A DNA stretch of 64,000 bases from Piliocolobus tephrosceles (Eukaryota > Chordata > Mammalia > Primates > Cercopithecidae). The stretch covers positions 162,564,830 to 162,628,829 of the forward strand of contig NC_045436.1 of the NCBI RefSeq assembly GCF_002776525.5. Reading direction: 5' to 3'. Below the pieces are notes generated by a model. The model was not told the DNA's origin. It did no database searches and saw nothing but the letters and a program-made list of their open reading frames with translations. Shown piece by piece: positions 1 to 11,400 of this stretch. Position 1 is the stretch's first letter. Every line of letters starts with the position of its first letter. The translations under genes and the position numbers were made by a program.

Positions 1-776
1 CTGATATAGCTAGCACTGGTTCACTAGAACCACAAAGGGGGTTCTCTATACTTAGGAAGAGAGGAATAGGTACAGGTAGTACTCACTTTGTATTGTAGTA
101 TGGAATTGTTAAAATAACCATGCAAGTTGAAACTATGCAAAATGACATTTATGATCAATGGGGAAAATTATGACTGCTTTTTAACCTTTGAAAACTTTTG
201 TCAAAATATTATTCTTTTACTGTCTATTGAAGATGTATAGAAACATAAAAAACACAGTAACACTAATAGTTATTTAGTACACTGTAGTTTAAAGTATTGG
301 AAAGATTGAGAATTAAAGTATTTTATTTATATGTGTCAAGACTGGTTTGAATGTTGCTTGCTTTCTTCTTCTTGTCATATGATTAAAAATAGGGAGCAAA
401 CACCTCTTCTATGACTTGGCAAATTACCATACATCTAAGTGTGGCTCTGTTGCCAATATTTTAGCTTTTGTAACTTTAATGTTTTAAAATATTTTGAGAA
501 TTCCTTTAAAGTTTCTGCTGGAATTACTTCAGCTAGGGCATGGGCATCATTTTTGTTGTGACCCCTTTCTTCATGTATGCTGATTCACTATTTCATATTT
601 AGGATCTTCAAACGATGGCAGTTTCAATATTCCACACTCACCTATTTCTTCTATAACCCTATTTATATTTTATTCAAGTTTTACTTCCAATATTTTCACA
701 TTTCATTTCTTTGCTGCACCTTTTTCTTTGTTAGCCAATTCTCTCCTTTAATCATCCATTTGTGTAAAATTCTAAA
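1..776. other. Unassigned AT-rich sequence
   Basis: I recognise no repeat or exon here. A short open frame begins near 577, but it is rich in F, I and Y codons, as expected from AT-rich noncoding DNA, and it runs into the LTR that starts at 777. Confidence 0.5.
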
Positions 777-1144
777 TGCTATGGACTGGATATGTATCCC
801 CCAATCCCCAAAATCTATATGTGGAAGCCTAAATCCTCAATATGATGGTATTTGGAGGTAAGGCCTTTGGGAAGTAATTAAGTCATGAAAGTGGAGCCCT
901 CATGAATGATATTAGCACCCTTATAAGATAAAGCACAAGAGTTACGATTCTCTCTCTACAGCGTGAGGATGCAGCAAGAAAGTGACTGTCTACAAGCAAG
1001 CAGGAGAGTCCTTACCAGATACCACATCTGCCTGCACCTTGTTCTTGGACTTCCCAGGCTCCAGAGCTATGAGAAATCAGTTTATATGGCTTAAGCCATC
1101 CAGTCTATGGCATTCTGTTACAGTTGCCCAAACTGACTAAGATA
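777..1144 (+). mobile_element. MSTD-like MaLR solo LTR
   Basis: The segment opens with a TGCTATGGACTGGATATGT-type MaLR start. It then shows the family's hallmarks in order: a gatggtatttggagg block, gcctttgggaagtaatta, ggagccctcatgaatg, a 'tataag' box, a 'gaggatgcagcaagaa' block, 'cttggacttccc' and a terminal 'aactgactaagata'. The length of about 370 bp is normal for an MSTD-class LTR. No internal retroviral region follows, so it is a solo LTR. I see no clear 5-bp target duplication. The subfamily call (MSTD rather than MSTC or MLT1) is by memory. Confidence 0.75.
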
Positions 1145-1592
1145 GTTTCTTCATTACTGGGAGACAATGAGGCAAAATAACCGCATTGCTTTGCTATCTG
1201 AAGGTCAACTGACACACAATGCACACAGTAACAATCATCAATAGACTTTGAAAGAAGTAGCATGATTATTGATTATTAGGGACATCTGTTACATATATAG
1301 TGATTTGTAGATTGAAGAGCTTCATGGAAGTTGGTCCTTTATGCAATTACTCATAGCTAATAACCATGGTAACTGAAATTTGAACCTCATTGTGAAGGAC
1401 TGGTGTTATTTAACTAAACCATGCTAAGTTTGTGCATATTAGAACTATCAAAGTAAGGATTGCCTGCATATATTTACATACGCATGAGGGATTCAGAGTT
1501 ATATAGTAGGGAATTAGTTTAAATAGTATGTTATGAAACTATCCCATTTTAATTACATGATTACTGGAATATATTTTAAACTTATGTATAGG
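1145..1592. other. Unassigned sequence
   Basis: AT-rich DNA between the MSTD-like LTR and the MER5A copy. I see no repeat signature, exon or RNA gene. Confidence 0.45.
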
Positions 1593-1766
1593 ACAGTGGT
1601 TCTCCAAATGTGGCAATCAGAACAGAAACATTGGCATTATCTGAGAACTTGTTAGAAATGCACATTTCCATTCCCACTTCAGAGTGACTAAATCAAATAC
1701 CATGAGAGTTGTGTTCCATAATAACATCTCCAGGTGATTCTCATACTAAAATCTTGGGACACATTG
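1593..1766 (+). mobile_element. MER5A (hAT-Charlie nonautonomous DNA transposon)
   Basis: It matches the MER5A layout: 'cagtggttctccaaatgtgg' at the left, 'acttgttagaaatgcaca' in the middle, and 'caggtgattctcatac' near the right. It is roughly full length (consensus about 190 bp). It has no coding capacity. The 3' terminal inverted repeat is degraded. Confidence 0.8.
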
Positions 1767-2178
1767 ATATAGAAGATACAAAGTAACATGGTGGAAAGTG
1801 AGAATAGGAGTACACTTCTTATTTTAGAGGTAAGAGATATATTTGCAAAATAAATTCTTTCAGATTCTATGAGTCAGAATTGCCTCTACAAATAGGTGGT
1901 ATGTGAAAAGGCTCATGCAGGTTTATAGTAACTAAAAATACAAGTTGTTAGGAGGCACTAGCATAACCTTCTCAAGTCAATGTTTTTTAGGCCATGGAAA
2001 AATCATGGTTAACAGGGAATATTAACGGAAAGGCTATCAAAGTCACCATTAGTAATTGGCAGAGAAAAATTTTAAGCTGACTTCCTTTGGCCTCAATATT
2101 TCATGCTCTTCAACTTCTATCACACTGTTTATTCATGATTTCAGGGAAGCACCACACTATAACCAAGGGCTTATTCAT
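1767..2178. other. Unassigned sequence left of an Alu
   Basis: No recognisable repeat. The last ten bases (gcttattcat, 2169-2178) recur with one mismatch after the downstream Alu and are its target-site duplication. Confidence 0.45.
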
Positions 2179-2437
2179 GGCTGGGCGCAGTGGCTCACAC
2201 CTGTAATCCTAGCACTTTTGGAGGCTGAGGTGGGCAGATCACTTGAGCCCTGGATTTGAGACCAGCATGGGCAACGTGATGAAACCCCATCTCTACAAAA
2301 TAATATACATATAAAAATAGCCTGGTGCGGTGGCTCATGCCTGTAGTCCTGACTACTCAGCAGGCCTGATTGCACCACTGCACTCCAGCCTGGGCAACAG
2401 AGTGAGACCTGTCTCAAAAAAAGAAAAAGAAAAAAAG
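2179..2437 (+). mobile_element. Alu (J/S type), right arm internally deleted
   Basis: It starts ggctgggcgcagtggctcac, carries an A-rich linker (about 2298-2321) and ends in an A-rich tail. About 50 bp of the right arm are missing: the sequence jumps from the 'gactactcagc' region straight to 'ttgcaccactgcactccag'. The flanks gcttattcat (2169-2178) and gcttcttcat (2438-2447) form a target duplication with one mismatch. The short open frames on both strands here are Alu translations. Confidence 0.9.
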
Positions 2438-2499
2438 AGCTTCTTCATGGGTTTAAGATTTATATCTCACCAACATGTACATGGTATAATAATAATAAT

Positions 2500-2585
2500 A
2501 CCTACTCCATCTGGTTTTTGGAAGGATTAAAAGAGGTAATGTAAGTAAAGTTCCTAGTCCAGTGAATTATATCTGATAAGAACTC
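2500..2585 (+). mobile_element. MIR 3' fragment
   Basis: The pattern 'ggattaaaagaggtaatgtaagtaaag' followed by a 'cctagtccagtg' block matches the 3' third of MIR (the ggattaaatgag...gcgcttagcacagtg region). It is short and diverged. Confidence 0.55.
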
Positions 2586-2896
2586 AAGTCTGTTCCTCCA
2601 GTCTCACATGAATTCAAATCTCCCATTTCTCATTACTCATTTTATAGTTATACACACAAATGCATCAACAGTTTAAGACGGTAGGGTCGTCTGTTTTGTT
2701 CATGGATATAATCCAAGATTCTAAAAGTATGCCAAGTAGACAGAGTAGGTTGTTAATTAAAATTTGTTGAATAAATGACCTCTCCAATTATCATCACAAT
2801 CAAAACATTGATGGGTTGAACACATGATCATCTTCTTACAGCTAGATGTTTCCTAGTATATTTTCTATATTTCTTCTAAAGTAATAGGGGCCTCTC
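2586..2896. other. Unassigned sequence
   Basis: AT-rich spacer between a MIR fragment and an MSTD-like LTR. Nothing recognised. Confidence 0.4.
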
Positions 2897-3262
2897 TGCC
2901 CTAGTCCATTTTGCTGCTATAACAAAATGCTTAAGACTGGGTAGTTTATATGAAATGGAAGTTTTATTTTCTCCTAGTTCTGGTAGCTTGGAAGTACAAG
3001 ATCAAGGCACTGCCAGGTTCAAATGTCAGGTGAGAACTCTATCCCACAGAGGAGTGGAATACTCTATCTTCATGTGCCAGAAGGAAGCAGGGCATGAAAG
3101 CCCAACATTGTGTGAAGTCTCATAAGAAACTTAATTATAGCTGTGCAGAAGGAGCTTTCATGACCTGATCACCTCTTAAAGCCCCTACCTTTTCCTGCCA
3201 TTACATTGGCCATTAAGTTTCAACACCTGAATCTTGGGAGGGACACACTAAAACTATAGCAT
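2897..3262 (-). mobile_element. MSTD-like MaLR solo LTR, minus strand
   Basis: Reading the plus strand gives the reverse complement of a MaLR LTR: 'ctagtccattttgctgctat', 'aacaaaatgcttaagactgg', a 'agttctggtagcttggaag' block, 'catgacctgatcacctctta', and a terminal 'tcttgggagggacacacta' block. This is the reverse of the layout in the LTR at 777-1144, so two related LTRs lie inverted about 1.75 kb apart. No internal sequence is attached. Confidence 0.72.
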
Positions 3263-4858
3263 TCTCTTTCAGCTACATAAACCCAAGTAATTAAGTTTTG
3301 CACACTGAGACATGAATGAAAATGATTTGAGTAATATCTGGGCATGCCCTGTGCCTCTGCCTTTCATAGTAGCTGAAACAGGGACTTAGAGAGGTGCCAT
3401 CTTGGTGCATCTTGGTGCGTGCAGATGTGGACAACCTGATTTTGTGGATGACTTATAAGAGAGAAGGATCCTGGGCACCTGATCGCTTTTCAGAGATGCC
3501 ATACTTTCGGACTTTTATGTGTGAAAGAAAAAAACCAAGCATATAGTTGGTTATGTCAACGTGTCATCATCATTCTATTGTTTTAGTTCCCAACGTGTTT
3601 CCCTTTTTCTTTGAAGAACCAGCTAACCTCTCTAAGCTTTAAGTCCTTGTTCAAAGTCTTTATTCTCCATAAGGACAACCAGACAATTTTCAAAGCATTA
3701 GAATAATTATTTGAGAAAGAGAACAGTGTTTGCATGGGATGTGATAATACCTAAGTTTTGTCTCAGTCTGTTTGAGGAGTTGGGAAGAACGTGATGAAAG
3801 CACTCCTCATAGAGGAAGAGGCCGTCTGCAGCAGAAGGTCTCAGGATTATGGAACATGGGATAAAGACGGCATATTCAGAGGAAGATGTAAATCATATTC
3901 AAGAATGTATACAAAGGCTATATGGCTAGAAAGGGCCTGGGTGAACATATCAAAAGGTCAGAACTTGGAAGAATCAGTGCAACTTAGGAAGTAGAAAATG
4001 AGATAGATCCAGGAAAGTGGTACAGGAATGACACTCTAAAAATTTGATGCCCTGTGGTGCTCTCTGCATGGTGCTAAGCCTTGCAGGATTGAAAATTTTC
4101 TCTTGCATGCATTTTAAATGCTTTGATTCGTACTTAATGACAGAGAACTTGTATATGCCACTCAGTAAAGATGGATTTGTCCAAGGCCCTGCTAAATCAA
4201 TGCATATTCACTGAAATCTCTTGTCATTGTTCTGTCAGAGAAAGCTTTGCATCCATTCTGCCACATGGAGATTTGGCTAGTCTGTATCTGTGTTTGTAAC
4301 CAGCTGGGACTTTTACTGGCTTCATTATGTCATTTATTTTATCAGTAGACAGTTTTCCTCTAGTCTTTGTTTTCCTTGGTGGAAGTTATGTTCCTTTTGT
4401 TTGTGTTATAATAGAGAACAAGTCATTCCTTTTTCAACATTAACAATCCCATCAGTCACGCACTTTGACTTATAAATTTGAGTGCCTTTCAGCACTTTTA
4501 GGAAGAAGAAAAGATGACATTATTCTGAGCCACAACATTATGGGAGCAAGAAATTCCCCCAAGAGTTCAGATAATCCAATCCTTTGACTCCAATTGAATA
4601 TCAGCTTTTGAAGAGACCATCATTTATAGATAAAAATCTTCCTCTTTGTTTTAAATTCACATGGCATGAAAGAGGATACATTTTCTATGAGCCTCGAGAA
4701 AAAGAAAATGGCTCTTTTCAAGTAAAATCATCTCACTTCTTCCTTCTACCAAGATTTAAAACCTGTAAAGATTTAAAACCTGGTAAATAAACCTATAAAC
4801 TGATAATCTCTGTAAATTACAGTTCTTGCTGTATCTGATACTTGAAAATCTAGGTTGG
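3263..4858. other. Unassigned sequence, about 1.6 kb
   Basis: I recognise no interspersed repeat. A small direct repeat (catcttggtg twice) sits near 3400-3418. Short open frames at 3791-3994, 4290-4475 and 4584-4790 show no recognisable domain and no supporting splice context. Likely single-copy noncoding DNA or very old repeat decay. Confidence 0.45.
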
Positions 4859-5782
4859 TGTATTTGTTTTCTCTTTTTGAATAACAAATTATCATGAATT
4901 TAGCTTAAAGTAACTCATATTATTACCTCACTGTTTCCATGAGTCAAGAGTCCAGTATAGGCAAACTGGTTCCTCTTCTCGGTGTCTCACCAGGTTGAAA
5001 TCTAGAGACCACATAGGGCTGTGACCTCATCTGAGGCTCAAGGTCCTCTTTTAAGTTGCTGGCTGTTGAAAGTGTTCAGCTAAAGAATGGAGATCCCCAA
5101 TTTCTTGCTAGCTTTTACCTGAGGGCTATTCTTATCTATCTAAGAGGCTGCCCACTATTCTCTGCCTTGTGATAATCTCTACCATATGGCAGGTTGCTTT
5201 TTCAAGGCCAGAAGAAGAGTTTTTACTTCTGTTTCGAGTCCTTCTTAACTCTTTTAAAGACATACCTCCCTAGGCTAGGTCCATCCAGCATAATCTCCTG
5301 CTCGATTAACTCAGTCACCTGATTAGAGGCTTTGATTACATCTTATCTTTTTTTTATTTTCTTTTTTAGAAAGGGTCTCACTCTGTCACCCAAGCTGGAG
5401 TGCAGTGGCTTGATCTTGGCTCACTGCAACTCCGCCTTCTGGGTTCAAGCAATTTTCCTACCTCAGTCTCCCCAGTAGCTGGAACTACATGCACACACCA
5501 TCACATCTGGCTAATTTTTGTTTTATTTGGTAGAGATGGGGTTTCACCACGTTGGCCAGGCTGTTCTCGAACTCCTGACCTCAGTGATCTGCCTGCCATG
5601 GCCTCCCATAGTGCTGGGATTACAGGTGTGAGCCACTGTGCCCAGCCCAGCTGTGATTATATCTGCAAAATCTCTTTGCCTTTGCATAGTCCAGGAGTGG
5701 TATCCTATTGTATTCACAGATTATACAGGGCATATGGGGGTAACAATTTTGAGGATCATCTTCGAATTTGGCTTATTGTAGT
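4859..5782 (-). mobile_element. Ancient LTR-like repeat, interrupted by an Alu
   Basis: The left part (4859-5347) resembles the minus-strand pattern of an old mammalian LTR-like repeat. It has a 'ttctctttttgaataacaaa' opening, then 'aggcaaactggttcctcttc', 'gaggctgcccactattctct' and 'gattagaggctttgattaca'. After the Alu at 5348-5647 the same repeat resumes ('gattatatctgcaaaatctc') and runs to about 5782. I cannot name the subfamily. The resumed piece shows that the Alu is the younger insertion. Confidence 0.5.
5348..5647 (-). mobile_element. AluS-like element, minus strand
   Basis: Poly(T) head near 5348, then 'gggtctcactctgtcaccca', 'gctcactgcaactccgcc', 'gggtttcaccacgttggcca' and 'gggattacaggtgtgagcca', ending in cccagcc at 5647. 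It is near full length. The flanking gattacatct (5334-5343) and gattatatct (5655-5664) are an imperfect target duplication. A 138-codon open frame (5400-5816) is mostly Alu read through. Confidence 0.92.
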
Positions 5783-5789
5783 TGGAGAC

Positions 5790-6235
5790 ACATTAACCTA
5801 TTATGTTAGTGTTTGATACTTATCATCCACTTTCAAGCTTAGTGGCTTGAATCAATAACGGATTATTTATGATACTACAGGGTTGGGGGTGGGGACAATT
5901 TGGGCTGAACTCAGATGGACAGTTCTTCTGATCATCTCAGCTGAATTTTCTCATGCAACTGGACTAACCTCTTGTGTTTCCTTGGGGCTTCTTGGCCCCA
6001 GGTGGTGTTAATCACATTTCTGGTGGTGGCTGAAGAGAAAAGGATAACTAGGCTACCTTGCTTCATAGTCTAGAAGGCTATCTTAGGTTTCTTAACTAGG
6101 TAGCTGCATTCCAACAGAAGCAAAAGAATTGGAGAGTACATTTCAACTATTGGCTTGTATTATGTTTGTTAACATCCTTTTGGTCAAAGCAAGTTACATG
6201 TCCGTGTCAAGATTCAAGTGGAGAAATATACTCTT
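5790..6235 (-). mobile_element. Ancient interspersed repeat (same family as 27920-28225)
   Basis: It shares with a known old mammalian repeat the block order 'gcttagtggcttgaatcaat', 'caatttgggctgaactcag', 'acagttcttctgatcatctc', 'ggtcaaagcaagttacatg' and 'attcaagtggagaaatatac'. The segment at 27920-28225 shows a similar order. I recall the consensus but cannot assign the subfamily name or strand convention with certainty. Confidence 0.5.
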
Positions 6236-6243
6236 AATGGTGT

Positions 6244-6265
6244 AAAAAAAAAAAAAAAAAAAAAA
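6244..6265 (+). repeat. Poly(A) tract, 22 bp
   Basis: An uninterrupted A run. No Alu or L1 body is recognisable immediately upstream, so it may be a decayed retroposon tail or simple slippage. Confidence 0.9.
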
Positions 6266-8287
6266 GGACAGCTGAAAATATAGTAGTCACTTTTAAAATA
6301 TCAATTCAAACAAGACATGAGGAGGGTCACTGTGTAAAACAATATGCTAACATGAATCAAAAATCATATTCAGACTTCACAACACATATACACTAGACTC
6401 CTTTAAACAAATAGTGATTTTATAGTCTGTCTGAAACAAAACCCTACGTCTTTCAAAGTTAGAACATGCTTTTGGCAACTTAGATTTTCCTGTTTTTATT
6501 TCAGTTTTGATCTCTTTCCTGGCTTCTTTTAAAGCGACTTTTCTCCTTGAAAATGCAACAGTGAAAGATATAAATCACTATTTCTCTGTTACCTCATGAA
6601 AGATTTTGTAAGTACATGCACCCTTATGACCCCTTCTCATTTCAGCTTCATTAAAAATTAGTATATACAATTAGAATATGTAATTTTACTCAATTATATT
6701 CAAAAACCAACAAGACTTGGATCTCATCTCTAATGACATTGAAGCCCTCAGCATTCAAAGAAAATTACAAATGACTCAGCAAATTTGATGGTAATGTAGG
6801 CAGCTCTCCCTGATCAAAGACTACAGGAAAAAATAGAAACCAACTAAAAGAAAAGAGAAGAGAAGGAAATAAAACTGTTATTTAGCTTCATTTTATTAAT
6901 AGAGAGAAACTAAAGAAATGGAAATCTCAAGGGTATTTTTTTTGGAAGCTGAAGGACAAAGAGAATTTATGATTTAGCCTAAGTAGGGGTCACTATGTCA
7001 TAGAATTCTAAAATGATACTAATAAACACTTCCAATGAAAATGTGACTATTAGAAAGGGTGGAGCAAAAGTGTGAGAAAAGAGGTTGGATAATATCGCTG
7101 TAACAAAAATGAATACTTCACCTACATGTGGTTGAGACATTTACGTATATACCTCATGATCATACTTCGGTTCCAAAGAGCCATGTAAACACAGACATTA
7201 TCTAGACTCAATTTCTCTTAATACTACCAGCAGAATTACATTCTTAAAAACAAGTCTGTTTGTATAGCCTATGTGTTTTAAGGCAAAAACAAAAGCACAA
7301 TTTTTCTTTTCTCCTTATCCATTAGATAAAGCCCAAACTCCCTAGCCTTTCAAACAATCTGGTCATAACCTAATGAATACGGAAGGAACTTGCACAACTA
7401 TAACTAGGATACCTAACAGGGAATTGGTTCAGGGCCATAACCTGATGAGAACAATCCTGAATGATAATCCTGAATGTTGAGGCCACATATGAGGATGACC
7501 TTTGGTTAGACTGAAGCCGAGATTACCCATGCAAACCTGGAATAAATCTGGTTTTGTGCCTATTGTCCTGCAGTAATTATTATTTGTGCACCCTTTCACT
7601 GTCATAGATGGTCTTGTTTGGATGGTGAATTAAATGATCATCCTGAAGCTGCAGTTCTTTCTTCTTAGATTTATGTATCTAATCCATGAGAATATTTAGA
7701 GGACATAGAGTAGATTGAATTTGGGACCATAGACAGATCAAGGGATTAGGAGATTCAGATTCTCATTGAAGCTCTGTCCCTAACTTGATGTAATATGTTT
7801 TGGAATTCACTTAACACTTAATTTACTTCAGTTCCATTTCCTGGAAAATAAAACAGGGGAGGGACAACAGTATAATATATGGTTTAAGGTTATAAAATTT
7901 TAAAATCCGACTACCGATTCCATAGGTGAGGAAAAACATAGCATAGAGAAATGAATGGACAGAACATCTCTAGATCTTATTATATTCATTACTTTTTAAA
8001 TACTTTCCCCTTAGCGAACTTTTTACAAGAGTTGTAGCAAATAAAATGTTGATTGGTTTGGCTATCACATCTTTTCTTTCTAGTAGAGGGGCAAATGAGC
8101 AATATAATGGTTACCTGACTGGTAACAGAAGAGGGATAATGAAAACATAGATGACAAAGCAATCTATAAATGGGACAATACGATCCAGAATAATTGGGTT
8201 GTAGATGTTATCATCTTCTTCAGCAGAAAGAGGGAAAGGGATGTACAAATACTATTTCAAAAGGACCTTAAAGGTTGGGACCCGTCA
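6266..8287. other. Unassigned sequence with a short L2 trace
   Basis: About 2 kb without clear repeats. A short plus-strand L2-like block ('aagcccaaactccctagcct' near 7330-7370) resembles the L2 'ataaagtccaaactc' region. No exon, RNA gene or promoter that I can support. Confidence 0.4.
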
Positions 8288-8452
8288 GCTGGGTGCAGTA
8301 GCTCACGTCTATAATCACAGCACTTTGGGAAGCTAAGGTGGGAGGATCATTTGAGTTCAGGAGTTCAAAGCAGTGACTTATGATTACTCCGATGCACTTC
8401 AGTCTGGCAACAGCAAGACTATCTCTATTAAAAAAAAAAAAAAAAAAAAAAA
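8288..8452 (+). mobile_element. Alu left-monomer-like unit with deletion and poly(A) tail
   Basis: Starts 'gctgggtgcagtagctcac' and reads through 'ggaggatcatttgagttcag'. It then skips directly to the 'gatgcacttcagtctggcaa' end block and a 22-23 bp A run (8430-8452). The unit is about 165 bp, like a FLAM or an internally deleted AluJ. The next Alu starts immediately after its A tail. Confidence 0.75.
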
Positions 8453-8757
8453 GGACAGGTGCAGTGGTTCACACCTGTAATCCAAGCACTTTGGGAGACA
8501 GAGGCAGGTGAATCACCTGAGGTTAGGAGTTCGAGACCAGCCTGGCCAACATGGTGAAACCCCATCTCTACTAAAAATACCAAAAAAGTAGCTGAGCGTG
8601 GTGGTGCACACCTGTAATCCCAGCTACCTAAGAGGCTGAAGCAGAAAAATCTCTGGAACTCAGGAGGCAGAGACTGCAGTGAGCTGAGATTGTGCCACTG
8701 CACTCCAGTCTGGGTGACAGAGCGAGACTCTGTCTCAAAAACAGACAAACAAAAAAA
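8453..8757 (+). mobile_element. AluS-like element inserted in the tail of the previous unit
   Basis: A full dimeric Alu: 'ggacaggtgcagtggttcac', 'gagaccagcctggccaacat', the middle A-rich linker, 'gaggcagagactgcagtgag', and a tail with (acaaac)-type interruptions. The flanks gacccgtca (about 8279-8287) and gacccatga (about 8760-8768) bracket both Alu units together, which fits insertion into the first unit's tail. A 112-codon minus-strand frame (8428-8766) is only antisense Alu. Confidence 0.88.
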
Positions 8758-8761
8758 TAGA

Positions 8762-9109
8762 CCCATGAAATCTAGCTAATAAAGTATTAGTTTTCAGAGG
8801 TTAATTATTTGTTCAAAGTCATAGTGGTGACAGTGTAGGAAAAACTCATAAAAACCTTAGGTCTTCTCTCTACTGCTTTTTTCACTATGCTACATCTCAC
8901 AGAAATCTTTAATAGTGTGGGCCTACATCAATTTTTAATGGGAAGAACAATTTTGTAAACTTCATACCATCATTAGGAATATCTCACAAAATAAATGTCT
9001 TTATTCTATATAAAATCTCACAGTGGTTTATTTACCATTGTCCATGGGATATAATTTAAATGCTTTAATAATAAGAACTTTCCATGATAAAGAAAGCCTG
9101 TCTTGTCTT
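8762..9109. other. Unassigned sequence, possible MIR trace
   Basis: 'gttcaaagtcatagtggtga' near 8811-8830 weakly recalls the minus-strand MIR core. Nothing else recognised. Confidence 0.35.
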
Positions 9110-9305
9110 TTATTTATTTATTTGTTTGTTTGTTTATTATTTGAGACAGGATTGTGCTCTGTTGTACTGGCTGGAGTGCAATAGAGCAATCACAGCCCAC
9201 TGCAGCCTCAACCTCCTGGGCTCAAGGAATCCTCCTGCCTCAGCCTCCTGAGTAGCTGAGGCTATAGGTTCATGCCACCATGCGCAGCTAATTTGGTGTT
9301 TTTTT
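9110..9305 (-). mobile_element. Alu right-arm fragment, minus strand
   Basis: A (ttta/tttg) tail at 9110-9138, then 'gactggctggagtgcaat'-like and 'cactgcagcctcaacctcct' blocks, ending around 'cagctaatttggtgttttt'. The left arm is absent, so this is a 5'-truncated AluJ or a free right monomer (FRAM-like). Confidence 0.8.
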
Positions 9306-9741
9306 CTATCTTTCAGGTATCTTTTTAAAATCCTTTCTTCTCACTATTCACCATGTTCTCAGCATTTATCCTATAATGAAGCCATTTTGACAAGTGATCA
9401 CACCCCAAGTGCATTATGACATTTGAGAACTGTGTGCATGCCCTTGACCCTATTTGCAATGCTTGGTGACTTTCTTCTCATTCTTCAAAACTCATTTTTG
9501 ATATTAGTGTCTGTCCCTTCTTTATTTGCCACTTCAATTTATCTCCAATATCACCTTGCTCAGAGTTAGAGAGGTTGGACGGTTTTGTTATTTCCTAAAA
9601 TCCAGCCAGGACTTACTACAATATTCCTATTGACACACATATTACTCAATATTGCTAAATTGTTAAAAATATAAATTGTGAAATCAGGATAGTTTTGAGC
9701 ACTGCCATATATCTCTGAACATTCTAAAAAATATGTTAGTG
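9306..9741. other. Unassigned sequence
   Basis: No repeat recognised between an Alu fragment and a THE1/MST LTR. Confidence 0.4.
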
Positions 9742-10071
9742 TGTTAGTCTATTCTCACGCTGCTAATAAAGACGTAGCTAAGACTGGGTAATTTATCAAG
9801 AGAAGAGGTTTCTCACAATCATGGCGGAAGGCAAATGAGGAACAAAGTCACGTCTTACATGGCAGCAGGCAAGAGAGTTTGTGCAGGGGAACTCCCATTT
9901 ATAAAACCATCAGATCTCATGAGACTTATTCACTATTATGAGAACAGCATGAGAAAAACCTGATCCTACAGTTCAATTACCCCTCACTTGGTCCCTTCCA
10001 TGACATGTGGGGATTATGAGAGCTACAATTCAGGATGAGATTTGGGTGGGGACACAGCCAAACAGTATCCA
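9742..10071 (-). mobile_element. THE1/MST solo LTR, minus strand
   Basis: The reverse complement of a THE1-class LTR: 'tgttagtctattctcacgct', 'gactgggtaatttatcaaga', 'acaatcatggcggaaggcaa', 'aaaccatcagatctcatgag', 'gatttgggtggggacacagc' and a terminal 'aacagtatcca'. About 330 bp, slightly short: part of the block that normally follows the 'gggtaatttat' motif is missing. No internal region or clear 5-bp duplication. Confidence 0.85.
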
Positions 10072-10074
10072 TTA

Positions 10075-10190
10075 TTCTTAGTTTTCTCACCTAATTTTTT
10101 TAAGTAAAAATAATGTCAGTCTCATAAGGTTGTTTTCTGAAAATCCAGTGAAATAATGCATAGGAATTGTTCACCTCAATGCCTAGAAAT
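10075..10190 (+). mobile_element. MIR fragment
   Basis: 'cttagttttctcacctaatt' followed by 'gtcagtctcataaggttgtt' and 'ccagtgaaataatgcatagg' follows the plus-strand MIR order: cagtttcctcatctgtaaaa, then the 'acctcatagggttgttgtga' block. Confidence 0.65.
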
Positions 10191-11269
10191 TAATGAAAAC
10201 TAGCTGCATGGATAATTTTCTTGCTAAAGTGTAACTAAAATTTTGATTATTCTGTTTGGTTTCTCTAGCATTTTTCCACTGTCTCAAGTATGAAGCATTT
10301 TAATGACCCATGTCATAGCCTTCTTCTGCTTCATATCTCAAATCTAGAAGAGCTAATCCAACAATGGGTGATTAATTTAAATTTCACATCCAGAGAAGCA
10401 TGTATGTTTTCTTCATGATTTTCTCTGGAGATGATATCACTGGCTATTTAAGACCTAAGCCTATTATCAAGGAGATTGATAAGCACAGACTGGTGGAGAT
10501 GGAGTTGGTAGAGATGGGAGACTCACATGCCAACCAATTTACTGGCAGAAAAACAATCTTTTCTTAAAACTGCAAAAATTTGACTACTACATTAAAAGAA
10601 TAGTCTCTTGATTTTTTTCTCCCTAATCAATGACAGACCATTCTTATTTGGCATCCTCTCTTCATTTCTCTCATTTTGTGCTTCCTCTATTCTTTTCCAC
10701 ATGAAATTCTTTCCTCACCTTGTTCAGATTTCTTGAGAGAAGTTGGACCAAAGTCACCCATTATTTCCAAGTTAATTTAAAATGATATTTCAGAACTATG
10801 GACAGCAGGCTATATTTATTCTCCATATCCAAAGACATTTTCTTTATGCTGTATCTTAGTCAGAACCTAACCAGGCTACCTCTACCCATAATGAGAGAAT
10901 CTATAAGAATAAAAAAGACTATATACACTGTTTCCAGCACCACCACCTCTATCCTGGTATTGAGATGAGAAAAAGACAAACTCAGGTCAGGAATTTTGGA
11001 AGAGAGAGGCTCCTAGACCTGTGGCAGATATAATGAATACGACTGTAGGGCTTCTATGACAACAACTGAAAGTTGACAAGAGTATAAGCCTATAAAACTC
11101 AACAATATAATAAGCTCAACTTGGAATTACTTATACATTTAATATTTTACAATTGATATATATATATATATATTTTTTCTATTTCTTCAAATCCCCAAGA
11201 GCCATATGAAAAACTTTAAACAAGTGTGAGCTGGTGTGGTCAGCCGATAAGACAACACATGGAATTGGG
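10191..11269. other. Unassigned sequence with a small TA repeat
   Basis: No interspersed repeat recognised. A (TA)n run of about 20 bp lies at 11155-11174. No exon evidence. Confidence 0.4.
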
Positions 11270-11400
11270 TTAAAAACTGAGGTGCTGGGCCTCATTCTGC
11301 TGCTATGGCCTTAGGAATATTTATCTCCCTAAGCTTCAGTTTTTTCATCTATATTGTGATATGCTAGCTTAGATAATATTTAATTAAGGTGCATATATTT
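11270..11400 (+). mobile_element. MIR fragment
   Basis: The order 'ctgctgctatggccttagga', 'ctccctaagcttcagttttt', 'tcatctatattgtgatatgc' matches the MIR core and its 3' part (ctagctgtgtgacc... cagtttcctcatctgtaaaa). Confidence 0.6.

Noticed and set aside
5400..5816. 138-codon plus-strand frame
   Set aside because: Reads through a minus-strand Alu into an old repeat. Not a gene.
8428..8766. 112-codon minus-strand frame with phenylalanine run
   Set aside because: Antisense Alu starting in the A tail.
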